From Clostridia bacterium (GTDB lineage Bacteria; Bacillota; Clostridia; Oscillospirales; Acutalibacteraceae), in the NCBI GenBank assembly GCA_017939855.1, contig JAGAZW010000091.1:1-8844 (forward strand): DNA of 8,844 nucleotides. The letters run 5' to 3'. The notes beneath the pieces were generated by a model. It ran no database searches. It worked only from the letters and a program-made list of their open reading frames with translations, and was not told where the DNA came from. Shown here piece after piece: positions 1 to 6,991 of the stretch; positions within the stretch are counted from its first letter, which is position 1, and every line of letters begins with the position of its first letter. A program made the translations under genes and the position numbers.

Positions 1-87
1 GGGAGGGAATCTTTTGTCAAATATTATTGTGCTAGTATGTCTAAAAGCAAAACAATGGGTAAATATTGTTAAAAAAGGGGCGATTTG
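1..87. other. Leader upstream of the operon promoter; no recognisable gene
   Basis: This AT-rich stretch precedes the promoter. On the + strand one frame is open from base 1 to a TAA at 70-72 and another from base 2 to a TGA at 89-91, so either could be the 3' end of an upstream gene. Neither short peptide resembles a family I know. I see no convincing terminator hairpin. It is best read as intergenic or an unassignable gene tail. Confidence 0.4.
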
Positions 88-116
88 TTGACAAAAGACT
101 GTTGAAGTGGTATAAT
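88..116 (+). promoter_or_regulatory. Consensus vegetative promoter with extended -10
   Basis: TTGACA at 88-93 and TATAAT at 111-116 are both perfect matches to the SigA/sigma-70 consensus, with the optimal 17-nt spacer. A TG at 108-109 adds an extended -10 element. Transcription should begin near 122-125, giving a leader of about 45 nt before the aminotransferase ATG. It is the only strong promoter I found, so it probably drives the whole gene block. Confidence 0.88.
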
Positions 117-131
117 TTTATAGGTTATAAT
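102..131 (+). promoter_or_regulatory. Possible second, overlapping promoter
   Basis: A second perfect TATAAT lies at 126-131, 15 nt downstream of the first, with TTGAAG at 102-107 as a candidate -35 box across an 18-nt spacer. If used, it would start transcripts about 15 nt downstream of the main site. It may equally be a chance motif in AT-rich leader DNA. Confidence 0.3.
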
Positions 132-168
132 CTATTATTGTGCCCATTTTTTGTGAGTAGGTGTTTTT

Positions 169-1287
169 ATGGAAAATAAACGCATTTTTCTTTCTTGTCC
201 GACTATGCACGGCGAAGAACAGCTTTTTGTTAAAGAAGCCTTTGATACTAACTGGGTAGCGCCTTTAGGCAAAAATGTCGATGAGTTTGAAAAGGAAATG
301 GCGAACTATATAGGGGTCGCTCATGCGGCGGCGCTTTCTGCAGGAACTGCGGCGTTGCATCTGGCGGTTAAACTAGCGGGGGTCGGTCAAGGGGACATAG
401 TTTTTTGTTCGGACCTCACCTTTGCTGCAACAGTAAACCCCGTTTCCTATGAAAAGGCAACTCAGGTCTTTATAGATTCAGAATATGAAAGTTGGAATAT
501 GGATCCAAAAGCACTCAAAAAGGCATTTGATAAGTATCCGCAGTGTAAATGTGTTATGCTTGCCAATCTTTATGGAACCCCTGCAAAGCTTGATGAAATC
601 AAAGAAATCTGCGATGCACATGGCGCAATACTCATTGAGGATGCAGCGGAGAGTCTTGCGGCTACATATAAAGGAAAACAGACAGGAACTTTTGGAAAAT
701 ACAACGTTATAAGCTTTAACGGCAATAAAATTATCACAACCTCTGGAGGCGGTATGCTACTTAGTGACGATGAGGAAGCTATCAAAAAGGCTCGTTTCTG
801 GGCAACACAGTCTCGTGACCCGGCACCGCACTACCAGCACAGTGAAATAGGCTATAACTACCGAATGAGTAATGTTGTTGCAGGTATAGGCAGAGGTCAG
901 CTTATTCATCTGGACGAGCATAGGGAGCTGAAAGAGAAAATATATAGTCGTTATAAGAAAGCTTTTTCTAACATCCCCGTTACAATGAATCCTTATCCCG
1001 AATGTTCGATACCTAATTTCTGGCTTTCCTGCTTTACTGTTAATGACGGTTGCGACGTTAAGCCTTATGATATTATGGAAAAGTTAGCATCCGAAAATAT
1101 TGAGGCAAGACCGATTTGGAAGCCTATGCATATGCAGCCTGTCTTTGAAGGCTACGATTTTATATCTGCCTTTGAAAATGCTTGTAGCGAAGACATCTTC
1201 AAAAGAGGACTTTGTTTGCCCAGCGATATAAAAATGACCGAAGAAGAACAGGACAGGGTTATAGAAATCATTAAAAGTCTGTTTTAA
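169..1287 (+). CDS. DegT/DnrJ/EryC1/StrS aminotransferase (EpsN/PglE-like, UDP-4-amino-sugar forming)
   Basis: A 372-residue PLP-dependent sugar aminotransferase, a normal full length. It would move an amino group from glutamate to a UDP-4-keto-6-deoxy-HexNAc in the cytoplasm, giving a bacillosamine-type 4-amino sugar. Seen in the sequence: the N-terminal substrate segment with TNWVAPLG (27-34), the cofactor phosphate loop LSAGTAALH (56-64), EDAAES (157-162) whose Asp158 should hold the PLP ring nitrogen, SFNGNK (182-187) whose Lys187 is the expected Schiff-base lysine, and GYNYRMSN (228-235). The SFNGNK-IITTSGGGM pattern is closest to EpsN/PglE as I remember those proteins. The start has an AGGTG ribosome site 5 nt upstream and directly follows the promoter, so this is the first gene of the operon. 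The partner dehydratase and acetyltransferase are absent here. The exact substrate is inferred. Confidence 0.93.
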   Translation: MENKRIFLSCPTMHGEEQLFVKEAFDTNWVAPLGKNVDEFEKEMANYIGVAHAAALSAGTAALHLAVKLAGVGQGDIVFCSDLTFAATVNPVSYEKATQVFIDSEYESWNMDPKALKKAFDKYPQCKCVMLANLYGTPAKLDEIKEICDAHGAILIEDAAESLAATYKGKQTGTFGKYNVISFNGNKIITTSGGGMLLSDDEEAIKKARFWATQSRDPAPHYQHSEIGYNYRMSNVVAGIGRGQLIHLDEHRELKEKIYSRYKKAFSNIPVTMNPYPECSIPNFWLSCFTVNDGCDVKPYDIMEKLASENIEARPIWKPMHMQPVFEGYDFISAFENACSEDIFKRGLCLPSDIKMTEEEQDRVIEIIKSLF

Positions 1288-1302
1288 GGAGTGTTTACAT
1301 AA

Positions 1303-1983
1303 GTGTACGCAAAATACATAAAGCGTCCTCTTGATTTTTTCCTTTCCTTAACGGCGATACTGTTACTATCTCCGGTATTATTAATTTTGATAGTATTAGG
1401 AGCAGTAATGATGAAGGGGAATCCCTTCTTTGTTCAACATCGTCCCGGTAAAGATGAAAGGATTTTCAGAATAATAAAATTCAGAACAATGACAAACTGT
1501 AGGGACGGAGAAGGCAATCTGCTTCCCGATCACCTGCGTCTTATCGGATACGGCAAGTTCTTGCGTTCCACCTCTTTGGACGAGCTGCCAGAGCTATTCA
1601 ATATCCTTATAGGCGATATGGCGTTTATAGGACCTAGACCACAGCTTGTCAGGGATATGGTATTTATGTCTGATACTCAGCGCCTTCGCCATTCCGTAAG
1701 ACCCGGACTTTCGGGACTCGCTCAGATAAACGGAAGAAATGCGATTAGGTGGGAAAATAAGTTTTCCTTTGATCTTGACTACATAGAAAACATAACCTTT
1801 ATGGGCGATATGAAGATAGTTTTTCAAACTGTCATCAAGGTTTTTAAAAGAGCCGACATAACAGAAGAAGGAATGGAAACAGCCGAAGACCTGGGAGATT
1901 ATCTGTTAAGGATAGGTCAAGTAGATCAAGAAACCTACACTCTAAAGCAAACTGTAGCAAAAGAACTTGTTGGAATGAGATAA
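1303..1983 (+). CDS. Small monotopic phosphoglycosyl transferase (PglC/EpsL-like initiating sugar transferase)
   Basis: A 226-residue bacterial sugar transferase that starts the repeat unit by transferring a sugar phosphate from a UDP-sugar to undecaprenyl phosphate at the inner membrane leaflet. It has the single-domain PglC-type layout: basic N-terminus, one re-entrant hydrophobic helix at about 10-36 with a Ser23-Pro24 break, KFRTMT (59-64), the catalytic dyad Asp93-Glu94 in SLDELPEL, and GPRP (110-113). The dyad and Ser-Pro numbering match what I recall for Campylobacter PglC. About 25 extra residues extend the C-terminus. The start is GTG; an AAGGAG overlaps the stop of the aminotransferase gene, 11 nt upstream, and the next in-frame ATG falls after the membrane helix. 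Pairing with the EpsN/PglE-like gene suggests the first sugar is a diacetylbacillosamine-like or other amino sugar, which is inference. Confidence 0.93.
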   Translation: MYAKYIKRPLDFFLSLTAILLLSPVLLILIVLGAVMMKGNPFFVQHRPGKDERIFRIIKFRTMTNCRDGEGNLLPDHLRLIGYGKFLRSTSLDELPELFNILIGDMAFIGPRPQLVRDMVFMSDTQRLRHSVRPGLSGLAQINGRNAIRWENKFSFDLDYIENITFMGDMKIVFQTVIKVFKRADITEEGMETAEDLGDYLLRIGQVDQETYTLKQTVAKELVGMR

Positions 1984-1984
1984 T

Positions 1985-2812
1985 ATGAAGGATTTGAAGT
2001 TTTCGGTCTCAATGTGTGTTTACGGCGGCGATAATCCGGACTGGTTTAAAACCGCAACCGACAGTATTATAAATCAAAGTGTGAAACCGGATGAAATAGT
2101 TTTAGTGGTGGATGGCCCGGTTCCTGAAAAGCTAGATAGAATTATTAAAAGTTACGAGCTTTTAGACTTTTTTAAGGTTATAAGACTCAAGAAAAATATG
2201 GGTCATGGTGAGGCAAGGAGAACGGGTCTGAAAAACTGTTCGAATGAGCTGGTAGCGCTTATGGATGCCGACGATATAAGTGTGCCTGACCGCTTTCAAA
2301 GGCAATTGGAGGTTTTTCAAAAAAACACCGACATAGATGTATGTGGCGGCAACATAACAGAGTTTATAGATGACCCTCAAAACATTGTGGGTGTCAGAAA
2401 TGTTCCCAAAGAGGATAAAGATATAAAAGAGTATCTTAAAAAGCGTTGCCCGATGAATCAGGTAACGGTTATGTTTAAAAAAGCAAGGGTCGACTCAGTA
2501 GGCGGGTATATCGACTGGTTTTGCGAGGAAGATTATTATCTATGGCTTCGTATGTGTCTTGGTAATATGAAATTTGCTAACCTATCCGAATTTCTTGTTA
2601 ATGTGCGAGTGGGTAAGGATATGTATGGCCGCAGAGGCGGAATAAAGTACTTTAAAAGTGAAGCACGAATTCAAAAATATATGTATGATAACAAAATCAT
2701 TGGGGCGGGTACATATGTTTCAAATATTTTAAAAAGATTTATCGTTCAAGTTCTTATGCCTAACAAATTAAGGGGTTGGGTATTCAAAAAATTTGCTCGG
2801 GAGAAATCATAA
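1985..2812 (+). CDS. Family 2 glycosyltransferase (GT-A fold)
   Basis: A 275-residue inverting GT2 enzyme that should add a sugar from a nucleotide donor to the lipid-linked acceptor in the cytoplasm. It opens with the typical first strand FSVSMCVYGGD (5-15), followed by SIINQSVKPDEIVLVVDG. The metal-binding DxD motif is Asp94-Ala-Asp96 in LMDADD, and the likely catalytic acid pair is Glu182-Asp183 in FCEEDYYLW. A basic, hydrophobic tail from about residue 240 (ILKRFIVQVLMPNKLR) could rest on the membrane. The gene begins 1 nt after the preceding stop with only a weak ribosome site (GGAATGAG, 1972-1979), so it is probably translationally coupled. Donor and acceptor cannot be told. Confidence 0.9.
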   Translation: MKDLKFSVSMCVYGGDNPDWFKTATDSIINQSVKPDEIVLVVDGPVPEKLDRIIKSYELLDFFKVIRLKKNMGHGEARRTGLKNCSNELVALMDADDISVPDRFQRQLEVFQKNTDIDVCGGNITEFIDDPQNIVGVRNVPKEDKDIKEYLKKRCPMNQVTVMFKKARVDSVGGYIDWFCEEDYYLWLRMCLGNMKFANLSEFLVNVRVGKDMYGRRGGIKYFKSEARIQKYMYDNKIIGAGTYVSNILKRFIVQVLMPNKLRGWVFKKFAREKS

Positions 2813-2814
2813 TG
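2799..2814 (+). promoter_or_regulatory. Ribosome site fixing the cytidylyltransferase start
   Basis: GGGAG at 2799-2803 sits 8 nt before the ATG at 2812. An earlier in-frame TTG at 2776 would add 12 residues with no match to the family N-terminus and lacks a ribosome site. The ATG overlaps the preceding TAA by one base (TAATG), a common coupling arrangement. Confidence 0.7.
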
Positions 2815-3234
2815 AATAGAAAAAAGTACAAGGTCGGTTATACCACAGGCGTTTTCGATATGTTTCATATTGGGCATCTTAACATTCTCAAAAGAGCCAA
2901 AGAGCAATGTGATTATTTGATAGTTGGCGTTACAACCGACGAGCTTTCTTTTAAAAGAAAAAACAAGTACCCTATAATATGCGAAAAAGAACGCACAGAA
3001 ATTGTTGAAGCTATTAAGTATGTAGACAAGGTTGTGCCGCAAAACGATATGGACAAGCTCAGTGCCGTAAAAAAATTAGGCGTTGATGCGGTATTTGTAG
3101 GCTCTGATTGGAAAGGAACAAAGTCTTGGGAAAATTACGAAAGAGAATTTTCAAAAGCAGGCTGTGAAGTAGTCTATCTTGACCACACAGACGGCATTTC
3201 TTCTACAATACTCAGAGAAAGATTGAATAAATAA
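2812..3234 (+). CDS. TagD-like cytidylyltransferase (CTP:glycerol-phosphate type or related)
   Basis: A 140-residue enzyme of the HxGH nucleotidyltransferase superfamily, near the size of B. subtilis TagD (129). It would join CTP to a phospho-alcohol to give CDP-glycerol or a similar CDP-alcohol plus pyrophosphate. Motifs seen: GVFDMFHIGH with the nucleotide-binding HIGH at 19-22, Arg61 in the KER segment, GSDWKG (97-102), and the C-terminal GISSTILR (128-135). Compared with TagD as I remember it, the IRYVD arginine is Lys69 and the RTEGISTT arginine is His125, so the phospho-alcohol may not be glycerol 3-phosphate. It overlaps genes on both sides by one base. The LicD-family gene two genes downstream is the obvious user of its CDP product. 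Phosphoethanolamine or glycerol 2-phosphate are alternatives. Confidence 0.88.
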   Translation: MNRKKYKVGYTTGVFDMFHIGHLNILKRAKEQCDYLIVGVTTDELSFKRKNKYPIICEKERTEIVEAIKYVDKVVPQNDMDKLSAVKKLGVDAVFVGSDWKGTKSWENYEREFSKAGCEVVYLDHTDGISSTILRERLNK

Positions 3235-4061
3235 TGATTTTTGTTTTTAAAAAATGGGAAGACTTTTGCAAAAAGCTTTCTGAAAGTGGTATGCAAAGTG
3301 TTTCGGCAAAAGAAATAGCCTCAGAAAAAACATATTTAGTTTTAAAGCACGATGTAGAAACCGATGTGAAGAAAGCCTATAGGATGGCCGAAATCGAGCA
3401 AAAATATGGGCACAGAGGCTCTTATTATGTGCAAGGCTATTTGATGAATGACCCAGAAAACATAAGAATTCTGACACAAATGCAGCAAATGGGTCACGAA
3501 ATTTCCTATCATTACGATGTAATGGACAGCAACAAAGGCGATATCAAGAAAGCGATATTGGAATTTGAAGAAAATAAAAAGCGCTTCGAGGATAACGGAT
3601 TTGAGCTTTCTACAGTTTGCCAACACGGCAATCCCATAGTCGAAAGAATAGGATATCACTCTAATCGTGACTTTTTCAGAAATGAAAAGGTACAGAAAAA
3701 ATATCCGCAGATTTCAGATATAATGGTTAATTTTAAAACTGCCAGACAAACAGACTACATTTATTATTCTGATGCGGGCAGGAAATTCAAAATGATTTTT
3801 GACCCGATAAATAATGATATTGTAAATAGTGATGACAAAAACGTCGTTTATAAAAATTTAGATGAAGTTCTCTTAAAACTCTCAAAGAATACCGGAACCA
3901 TAATAAGTATTCATCCTCACAGATGGACAAAATCAGCGGCAAAATACATTTTCAAAACCTCTGCTTTTAAGGTCATCAGATTTTTTGCTAAAATACTTTC
4001 GAGGATCCCGATTTTTAAAAAGTTTATGAGCAGGTATTATTACCTGGCAAAAAAAATTTAA
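3234..4061 (+). CDS. NodB-like polysaccharide deacetylase-fold protein
   Basis: A 275-residue protein with a divergent polysaccharide deacetylase (carbohydrate esterase 4-like) pattern. LKHDVETD (37-44) stands where the family has its catalytic and metal-binding Asp-Asp motif, GHEISYHYD (87-95) supplies a His93 metal-ligand candidate, CQHGNP (129-134) matches the middle motif, and SIHPHRWT (225-232) matches the late catalytic-histidine motif. This supports a metal-dependent hydrolase, perhaps removing N-acetyl groups from the glycan. No signal peptide is visible at the N-terminus, so it may act in the cytoplasm on the lipid-linked intermediate. A basic, aromatic C-terminus (240-275) could bind membrane. 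The ATG overlaps the previous TAA by one base with only a weak AGAAAG upstream, suggesting coupling. The exact reaction is not established. Confidence 0.75.
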   Translation: MIFVFKKWEDFCKKLSESGMQSVSAKEIASEKTYLVLKHDVETDVKKAYRMAEIEQKYGHRGSYYVQGYLMNDPENIRILTQMQQMGHEISYHYDVMDSNKGDIKKAILEFEENKKRFEDNGFELSTVCQHGNPIVERIGYHSNRDFFRNEKVQKKYPQISDIMVNFKTARQTDYIYYSDAGRKFKMIFDPINNDIVNSDDKNVVYKNLDEVLLKLSKNTGTIISIHPHRWTKSAAKYIFKTSAFKVIRFFAKILSRIPIFKKFMSRYYYLAKKI

Positions 4062-4065
4062 GGAG
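4060..4065 (+). promoter_or_regulatory. Strong AAGGAG ribosome site for the LicD-family gene
   Basis: A perfect AAGGAG overlaps the TAA of the preceding gene and lies 5 nt before the ATG at 4071. It is one of the strongest ribosome sites in the window. Confidence 0.8.
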
Positions 4066-4070
4066 AAAAA

Positions 4071-4904
4071 ATGAAAACGATTACCGTCCGTGATGTGCAA
4101 GAAAAAATCCTTAAGACAATGAAATATATAGACAAACTTTGCCGTGAAAACGGAATCGTTTATTATATTATGGGCGGCACGGCATTAGGTGCTGTGCGTC
4201 ACGGCGGGTTTATTCCTTGGGATGACGATCTTGATATTTTTATGACACCTGATCAATATGTTCTTTTTAAAAGGGCGTTTGAAAAAGAAAAGAGTCAAAA
4301 ATTTATTATCCAAGAATGGCAAACGGTTCCTGAGCATCTTGAATATGCAAAGGTGAGAATGAATGGAACAACCTTTATAGAAGAAAACTTTAAGGCTCGG
4401 AAAGACATGCATCATTGTATTTATGTGGACATTATGATACTGCATAAGGTCCCGAAAAATGCTCTTGTTCAAAAAGTGGTTTACTACGAGTCAAAGTTTG
4501 TAACACTTTATGCCCTTTCTCAAAGAAATTGGAAACCTAAAACTTCTGCGCAGCACTTAGCGCTATTTTTGCTTAAACTTTTACCTTGTAAGTTTATAGC
4601 AAAAAGGTGTTATAGCAATATATATAAATACGATAACTTAATCGAAAACTTTAAATACTGCTATTGGATAACACCCGCTAAGTTTAAAAACGGTCTTTTT
4701 GATGAGGATTTCTTTAACAATCCGATTGATATTGCTTTTGAGGATACATATCTTTTAGGTAGCGAAAAAATAAAGGAATATCTTGAATATCGCTATGGCG
4801 ACTATATGAAATTACCGTCAAAAGAACAGCAAAAGGCTGCGGTTCACGCCTTTCTTTACGATACCGAAAAAGACTATAAAGAATATTTGGAGAAGGGTTT
4901 ATGA
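4071..4904 (+). CDS. LicD-family phosphotransferase
   Basis: A 277-residue LicD/fukutin-type protein. The family transfers a phospho-alcohol (phosphocholine, glycerol phosphate, ribitol phosphate) from a CDP-linked donor to a sugar. Its signature is complete: an N-terminal helix with LKTMKYIDKLCRENGI (14-29), the nucleotide-binding MGGTALGAVRHGG (34-46), then IPWDDDLDI (48-56) with the metal-binding acidic cluster Asp51-Asp53 and Asp55. The C-terminal YRYGDYMKLP (about 242-251) is also typical. Length is normal and no transmembrane segment is evident, so it should work at the cytoplasmic face. Its nearby partner is the TagD-like enzyme at 2812, which would supply the CDP donor. Its stop overlaps the next gene's start by 4 nt (ATGA). 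Which phospho-alcohol it transfers is unknown. Confidence 0.92.
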   Translation: MKTITVRDVQEKILKTMKYIDKLCRENGIVYYIMGGTALGAVRHGGFIPWDDDLDIFMTPDQYVLFKRAFEKEKSQKFIIQEWQTVPEHLEYAKVRMNGTTFIEENFKARKDMHHCIYVDIMILHKVPKNALVQKVVYYESKFVTLYALSQRNWKPKTSAQHLALFLLKLLPCKFIAKRCYSNIYKYDNLIENFKYCYWITPAKFKNGLFDEDFFNNPIDIAFEDTYLLGSEKIKEYLEYRYGDYMKLPSKEQQKAAVHAFLYDTEKDYKEYLEKGL

Positions 4905-5692
4905 AAACAGAGGTTCTTGTAACAACGATGCATCAAACCGATGCATCAAAATATACGGAAATGAATCTAAAAACCGATGCTGTAATTGCCAATCAGTCAA
5001 ATATATGCGCATTCGAAGAAAAAGAAATAGATGGCAAAAGGGTGAGATTTGTTACTACCGATACAAGAGGACTGAGTATCAATCGTAACATAGCAATGCT
5101 TTATTCTGATGCTGATATTTTGGTTTTTGCAGATGATGACCAGGTATTTGTTGACGGTTACGAAGAAATAATTTTAAAAGAATTCAGAGTCCACCCCGAT
5201 GCTGACGGTATAAAATTTTACTGTGAAAGCACCAATCCAAAAAGGCCAATGGCTTATAAAAGGCCACCTGAATTTGTTCGTGCAAAAAAGAAAGGTATTA
5301 TGTCTGCCGGTGTGCCCGGCTTTTGCATTAAGAAAACATTCTTGCAAAAAAATAATATTACATTTAACTGTATTTTGGGGTCGGGGGCAAAAATAATTTG
5401 CGGAGAAGATTCCGTTTTTTTAAGTGAGCTTTTAAAGCACAAAGCGAAAATCTATCTTTCGCCCACCCTTATAAGCTTAATAAATCAGGGCGAAAGCTCT
5501 TGGTTTAAAGGATACACTGAGCAATATTTTAATTCAATAGGTTATGTTTACAGTTGCATTTACGGTATACTTTCGCCACTTGCGATTATACGTAGGGCGC
5601 TTATATTAAAACGCAAAAAAGAGTGCGATCTTAAGCTGTACGAAATACTCAGAATGATGATGACGGGCAGAAAACAACACCGAAGCAAATAG
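4901..5692 (+). CDS. GT2-like glycosyltransferase (GT-A fold)
   Basis: A 263-residue glycosyltransferase with family 2 features. LSINRNIAM (58-66) precedes a strand ending in FADDD, whose Asp78-Asp80 are the expected metal and nucleotide-sugar ligands. A glycine-rich LGSGAK (159-164) leads into CGEDSVFL (167-174), where Glu169-Asp170 fit the catalytic-base position. A hydrophobic stretch at about 217-232 followed by basic residues suggests a membrane-surface C-terminus. The N-terminal EVLVTTMHQTD is the usual opening for this subgroup in capsule clusters. The ATG lies inside the previous stop (ATGA), with GGAGAAGGG at 4889-4897 as ribosome site, so the two genes are coupled. It should add a later sugar of the repeat unit; donor unknown. 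Confidence 0.87.
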   Translation: MKTEVLVTTMHQTDASKYTEMNLKTDAVIANQSNICAFEEKEIDGKRVRFVTTDTRGLSINRNIAMLYSDADILVFADDDQVFVDGYEEIILKEFRVHPDADGIKFYCESTNPKRPMAYKRPPEFVRAKKKGIMSAGVPGFCIKKTFLQKNNITFNCILGSGAKIICGEDSVFLSELLKHKAKIYLSPTLISLINQGESSWFKGYTEQYFNSIGYVYSCIYGILSPLAIIRRALILKRKKECDLKLYEILRMMMTGRKQHRSK

Positions 5693-5702
5693 AAAGGAGA
5701 GG
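5693..5702 (+). promoter_or_regulatory. Strong ribosome site before the GT-B gene
   Basis: AAAGGAGAGG lies just after the preceding TAG, with the GGAG core 10 nt before the ATG at 5710. With its 17-nt intergenic gap, this gene is less tightly coupled to its upstream neighbour than those before it. Confidence 0.7.
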
Positions 5703-5709
5703 GCTAAAA

Positions 5710-6978
5710 ATGATAAATAAAAGGCTGCTTATATTCTCTAATAATGCGCTGAGTGAATCAAGTTCAAACGGACGAACTCTTAAAAATTTATTAGGGAATG
5801 ATAGTGCTGAAAACTTAGCTCAATTTTATCTTCAACCCTCTTTACCCGACTTTAATTGTTGTAAAAACTACTTTTTTGTCTCAGACTCGGCGGTTTTAAA
5901 GGCCTTTTTTAAAAGAAAGTCTGCCGGAAAGGTTATGCAGGAAAAGGATTTTAACGTAGCATCTTCAAAAGAAAAATCAAGTTCTGTCAAAAAGTCAATT
6001 CCCCGAAATCCCCTGACGATGATTATACGTAATTTTTTTTGGAACAGAAAAGCATGGCGAAAGAAATTCCAGAAATGGATAGAAGAATTTAATCCGCAAG
6101 TCATTTTGTTTCAGGCGGGAGATGCTCCGTTTTTATATAAAATGTCCCTTTATTATGCAAAAAAATATAATTTACCAATGATTATCTATAACAGCGAGGA
6201 TTATTATTTTAAAGATTATAATTACTTTCGAGACGGCGGTATAACGGCGGTTTTTTATCCTCTTTTCAGAAGGAAACTTAAAAAAGCGGTTGAACAGGTT
6301 TTGAATTATGCTACGGCTTCGGTTTATATAACAGAAGATCTTCAAAAGGTATATGATGAGGAGTTTAACAAGAAAAGTTATTACATGTATACCGCCACAG
6401 ATGTTGAATGTTGTCCGTCAGAATGTGAAAATCCGATTTTTTCGTATCTTGGCAATCTGGGAATTGATAGACATATAGGGCTTGTAAAAATAGCGAATGC
6501 TTTAGCTGAAATCAATCCTCAATATAAGCTTGATGTTTATGGAAAAGTTCCCAACGAAAAGGTGAAAAATGCTTTTAATAACTGTCCGGCGCTTAACTAT
6601 AAAGGACTTGTAAGCTACGAAAGGGTAAAAGCGGTTATGGGTGAAAGTTTGCTGCTTTTCCATACCGAGAGCACAGACCCGTTTTATTGCAAGGATGTGT
6701 GTCACGGATTTTCCACCAAAATTGCTGATAGTTTAGCAAGTGGCAGATGCTTTGTGATATTCGCACCCGAAATGCTTTCTTGCACTAAGTATATAAAAGA
6801 AAATGAGTGCGGTGTGGTAATAACCGAAGAACATGAGCTTAAAAGAAAAATCCAAGAAGTTTTAGAAAACGATAGGTTAAGAACCAAGTGTATTAAAAAC
6901 GCCCTTGAGGTGGTTGAAAAAAATCATCGGGCAGACACAAATAAGGCAAAAATGGAGAAAATTATCAACGATTTGTAA
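5710..6978 (+). CDS. Glycosyltransferase, GT-B fold (family 4-like, divergent)
   Basis: A 422-residue probable GT-B glycosyltransferase of a capsule-cluster type. The opening RLLIFSNNALSESSSNGRTL (5-24) fits the first strand and glycine loop of the acceptor domain. A basic stretch spans about 68-120. The donor domain starts near 244 with SYLGNLGI, followed by KLDVYGKVP and an LLLFHTES strand (314-321). The late donor motif is FSTKIADSLASGR (334-346), in which Asp340 stands where most family 4 enzymes have the second Glu of an EX7E motif; no clean EX7E is visible. No signal peptide or membrane helix is evident. Its role is presumably adding a sugar to the lipid-linked intermediate. The family call is moderately firm, the specificity unknown. 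Confidence 0.75.
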   Translation: MINKRLLIFSNNALSESSSNGRTLKNLLGNDSAENLAQFYLQPSLPDFNCCKNYFFVSDSAVLKAFFKRKSAGKVMQEKDFNVASSKEKSSSVKKSIPRNPLTMIIRNFFWNRKAWRKKFQKWIEEFNPQVILFQAGDAPFLYKMSLYYAKKYNLPMIIYNSEDYYFKDYNYFRDGGITAVFYPLFRRKLKKAVEQVLNYATASVYITEDLQKVYDEEFNKKSYYMYTATDVECCPSECENPIFSYLGNLGIDRHIGLVKIANALAEINPQYKLDVYGKVPNEKVKNAFNNCPALNYKGLVSYERVKAVMGESLLLFHTESTDPFYCKDVCHGFSTKIADSLASGRCFVIFAPEMLSCTKYIKENECGVVITEEHELKRKIQEVLENDRLRTKCIKNALEVVEKNHRADTNKAKMEKIINDL

Positions 6979-6980
6979 AT

Positions 6981-6988
6981 AAGGTGAT
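6981..6988 (+). promoter_or_regulatory. Ribosome site for the tandem GT4 gene
   Basis: AAGGTGAT lies 2 nt after the TAA of the preceding gene and ends 3 nt before the ATG at 6992. It supports 6992 as the start; the protein then opens with the typical GT4 first strand MKILQVN. Confidence 0.75.
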
Positions 6989-6991
6989 AAG

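Noticed and set aside
485..712. Plus-strand open frame inside the aminotransferase gene
   Set aside because: It is out of frame with a gene showing all expected PLP motifs, and its peptide resembles nothing known.
2776..2811. Upstream TTG start for the cytidylyltransferase
   Set aside because: It adds 12 residues without family similarity and lacks a ribosome site; the ATG at 2812 has GGGAG at proper spacing.
2746..3042. Minus-strand open frame across the GT2/cytidylyltransferase junction
   Set aside because: The opposite strand carries two well-supported genes with a TAATG coupling here; the minus-strand peptide is unrecognisable and typical of shadow frames in AT-rich DNA.
4926..4950. Twelve-base direct repeat CGATGCATCAAA at 4926 and 4939
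   Set aside because: The 13-nt offset would shift the frame had it arisen by recent duplication, yet the protein start reads as normal for the family. Chance is the simplest explanation.
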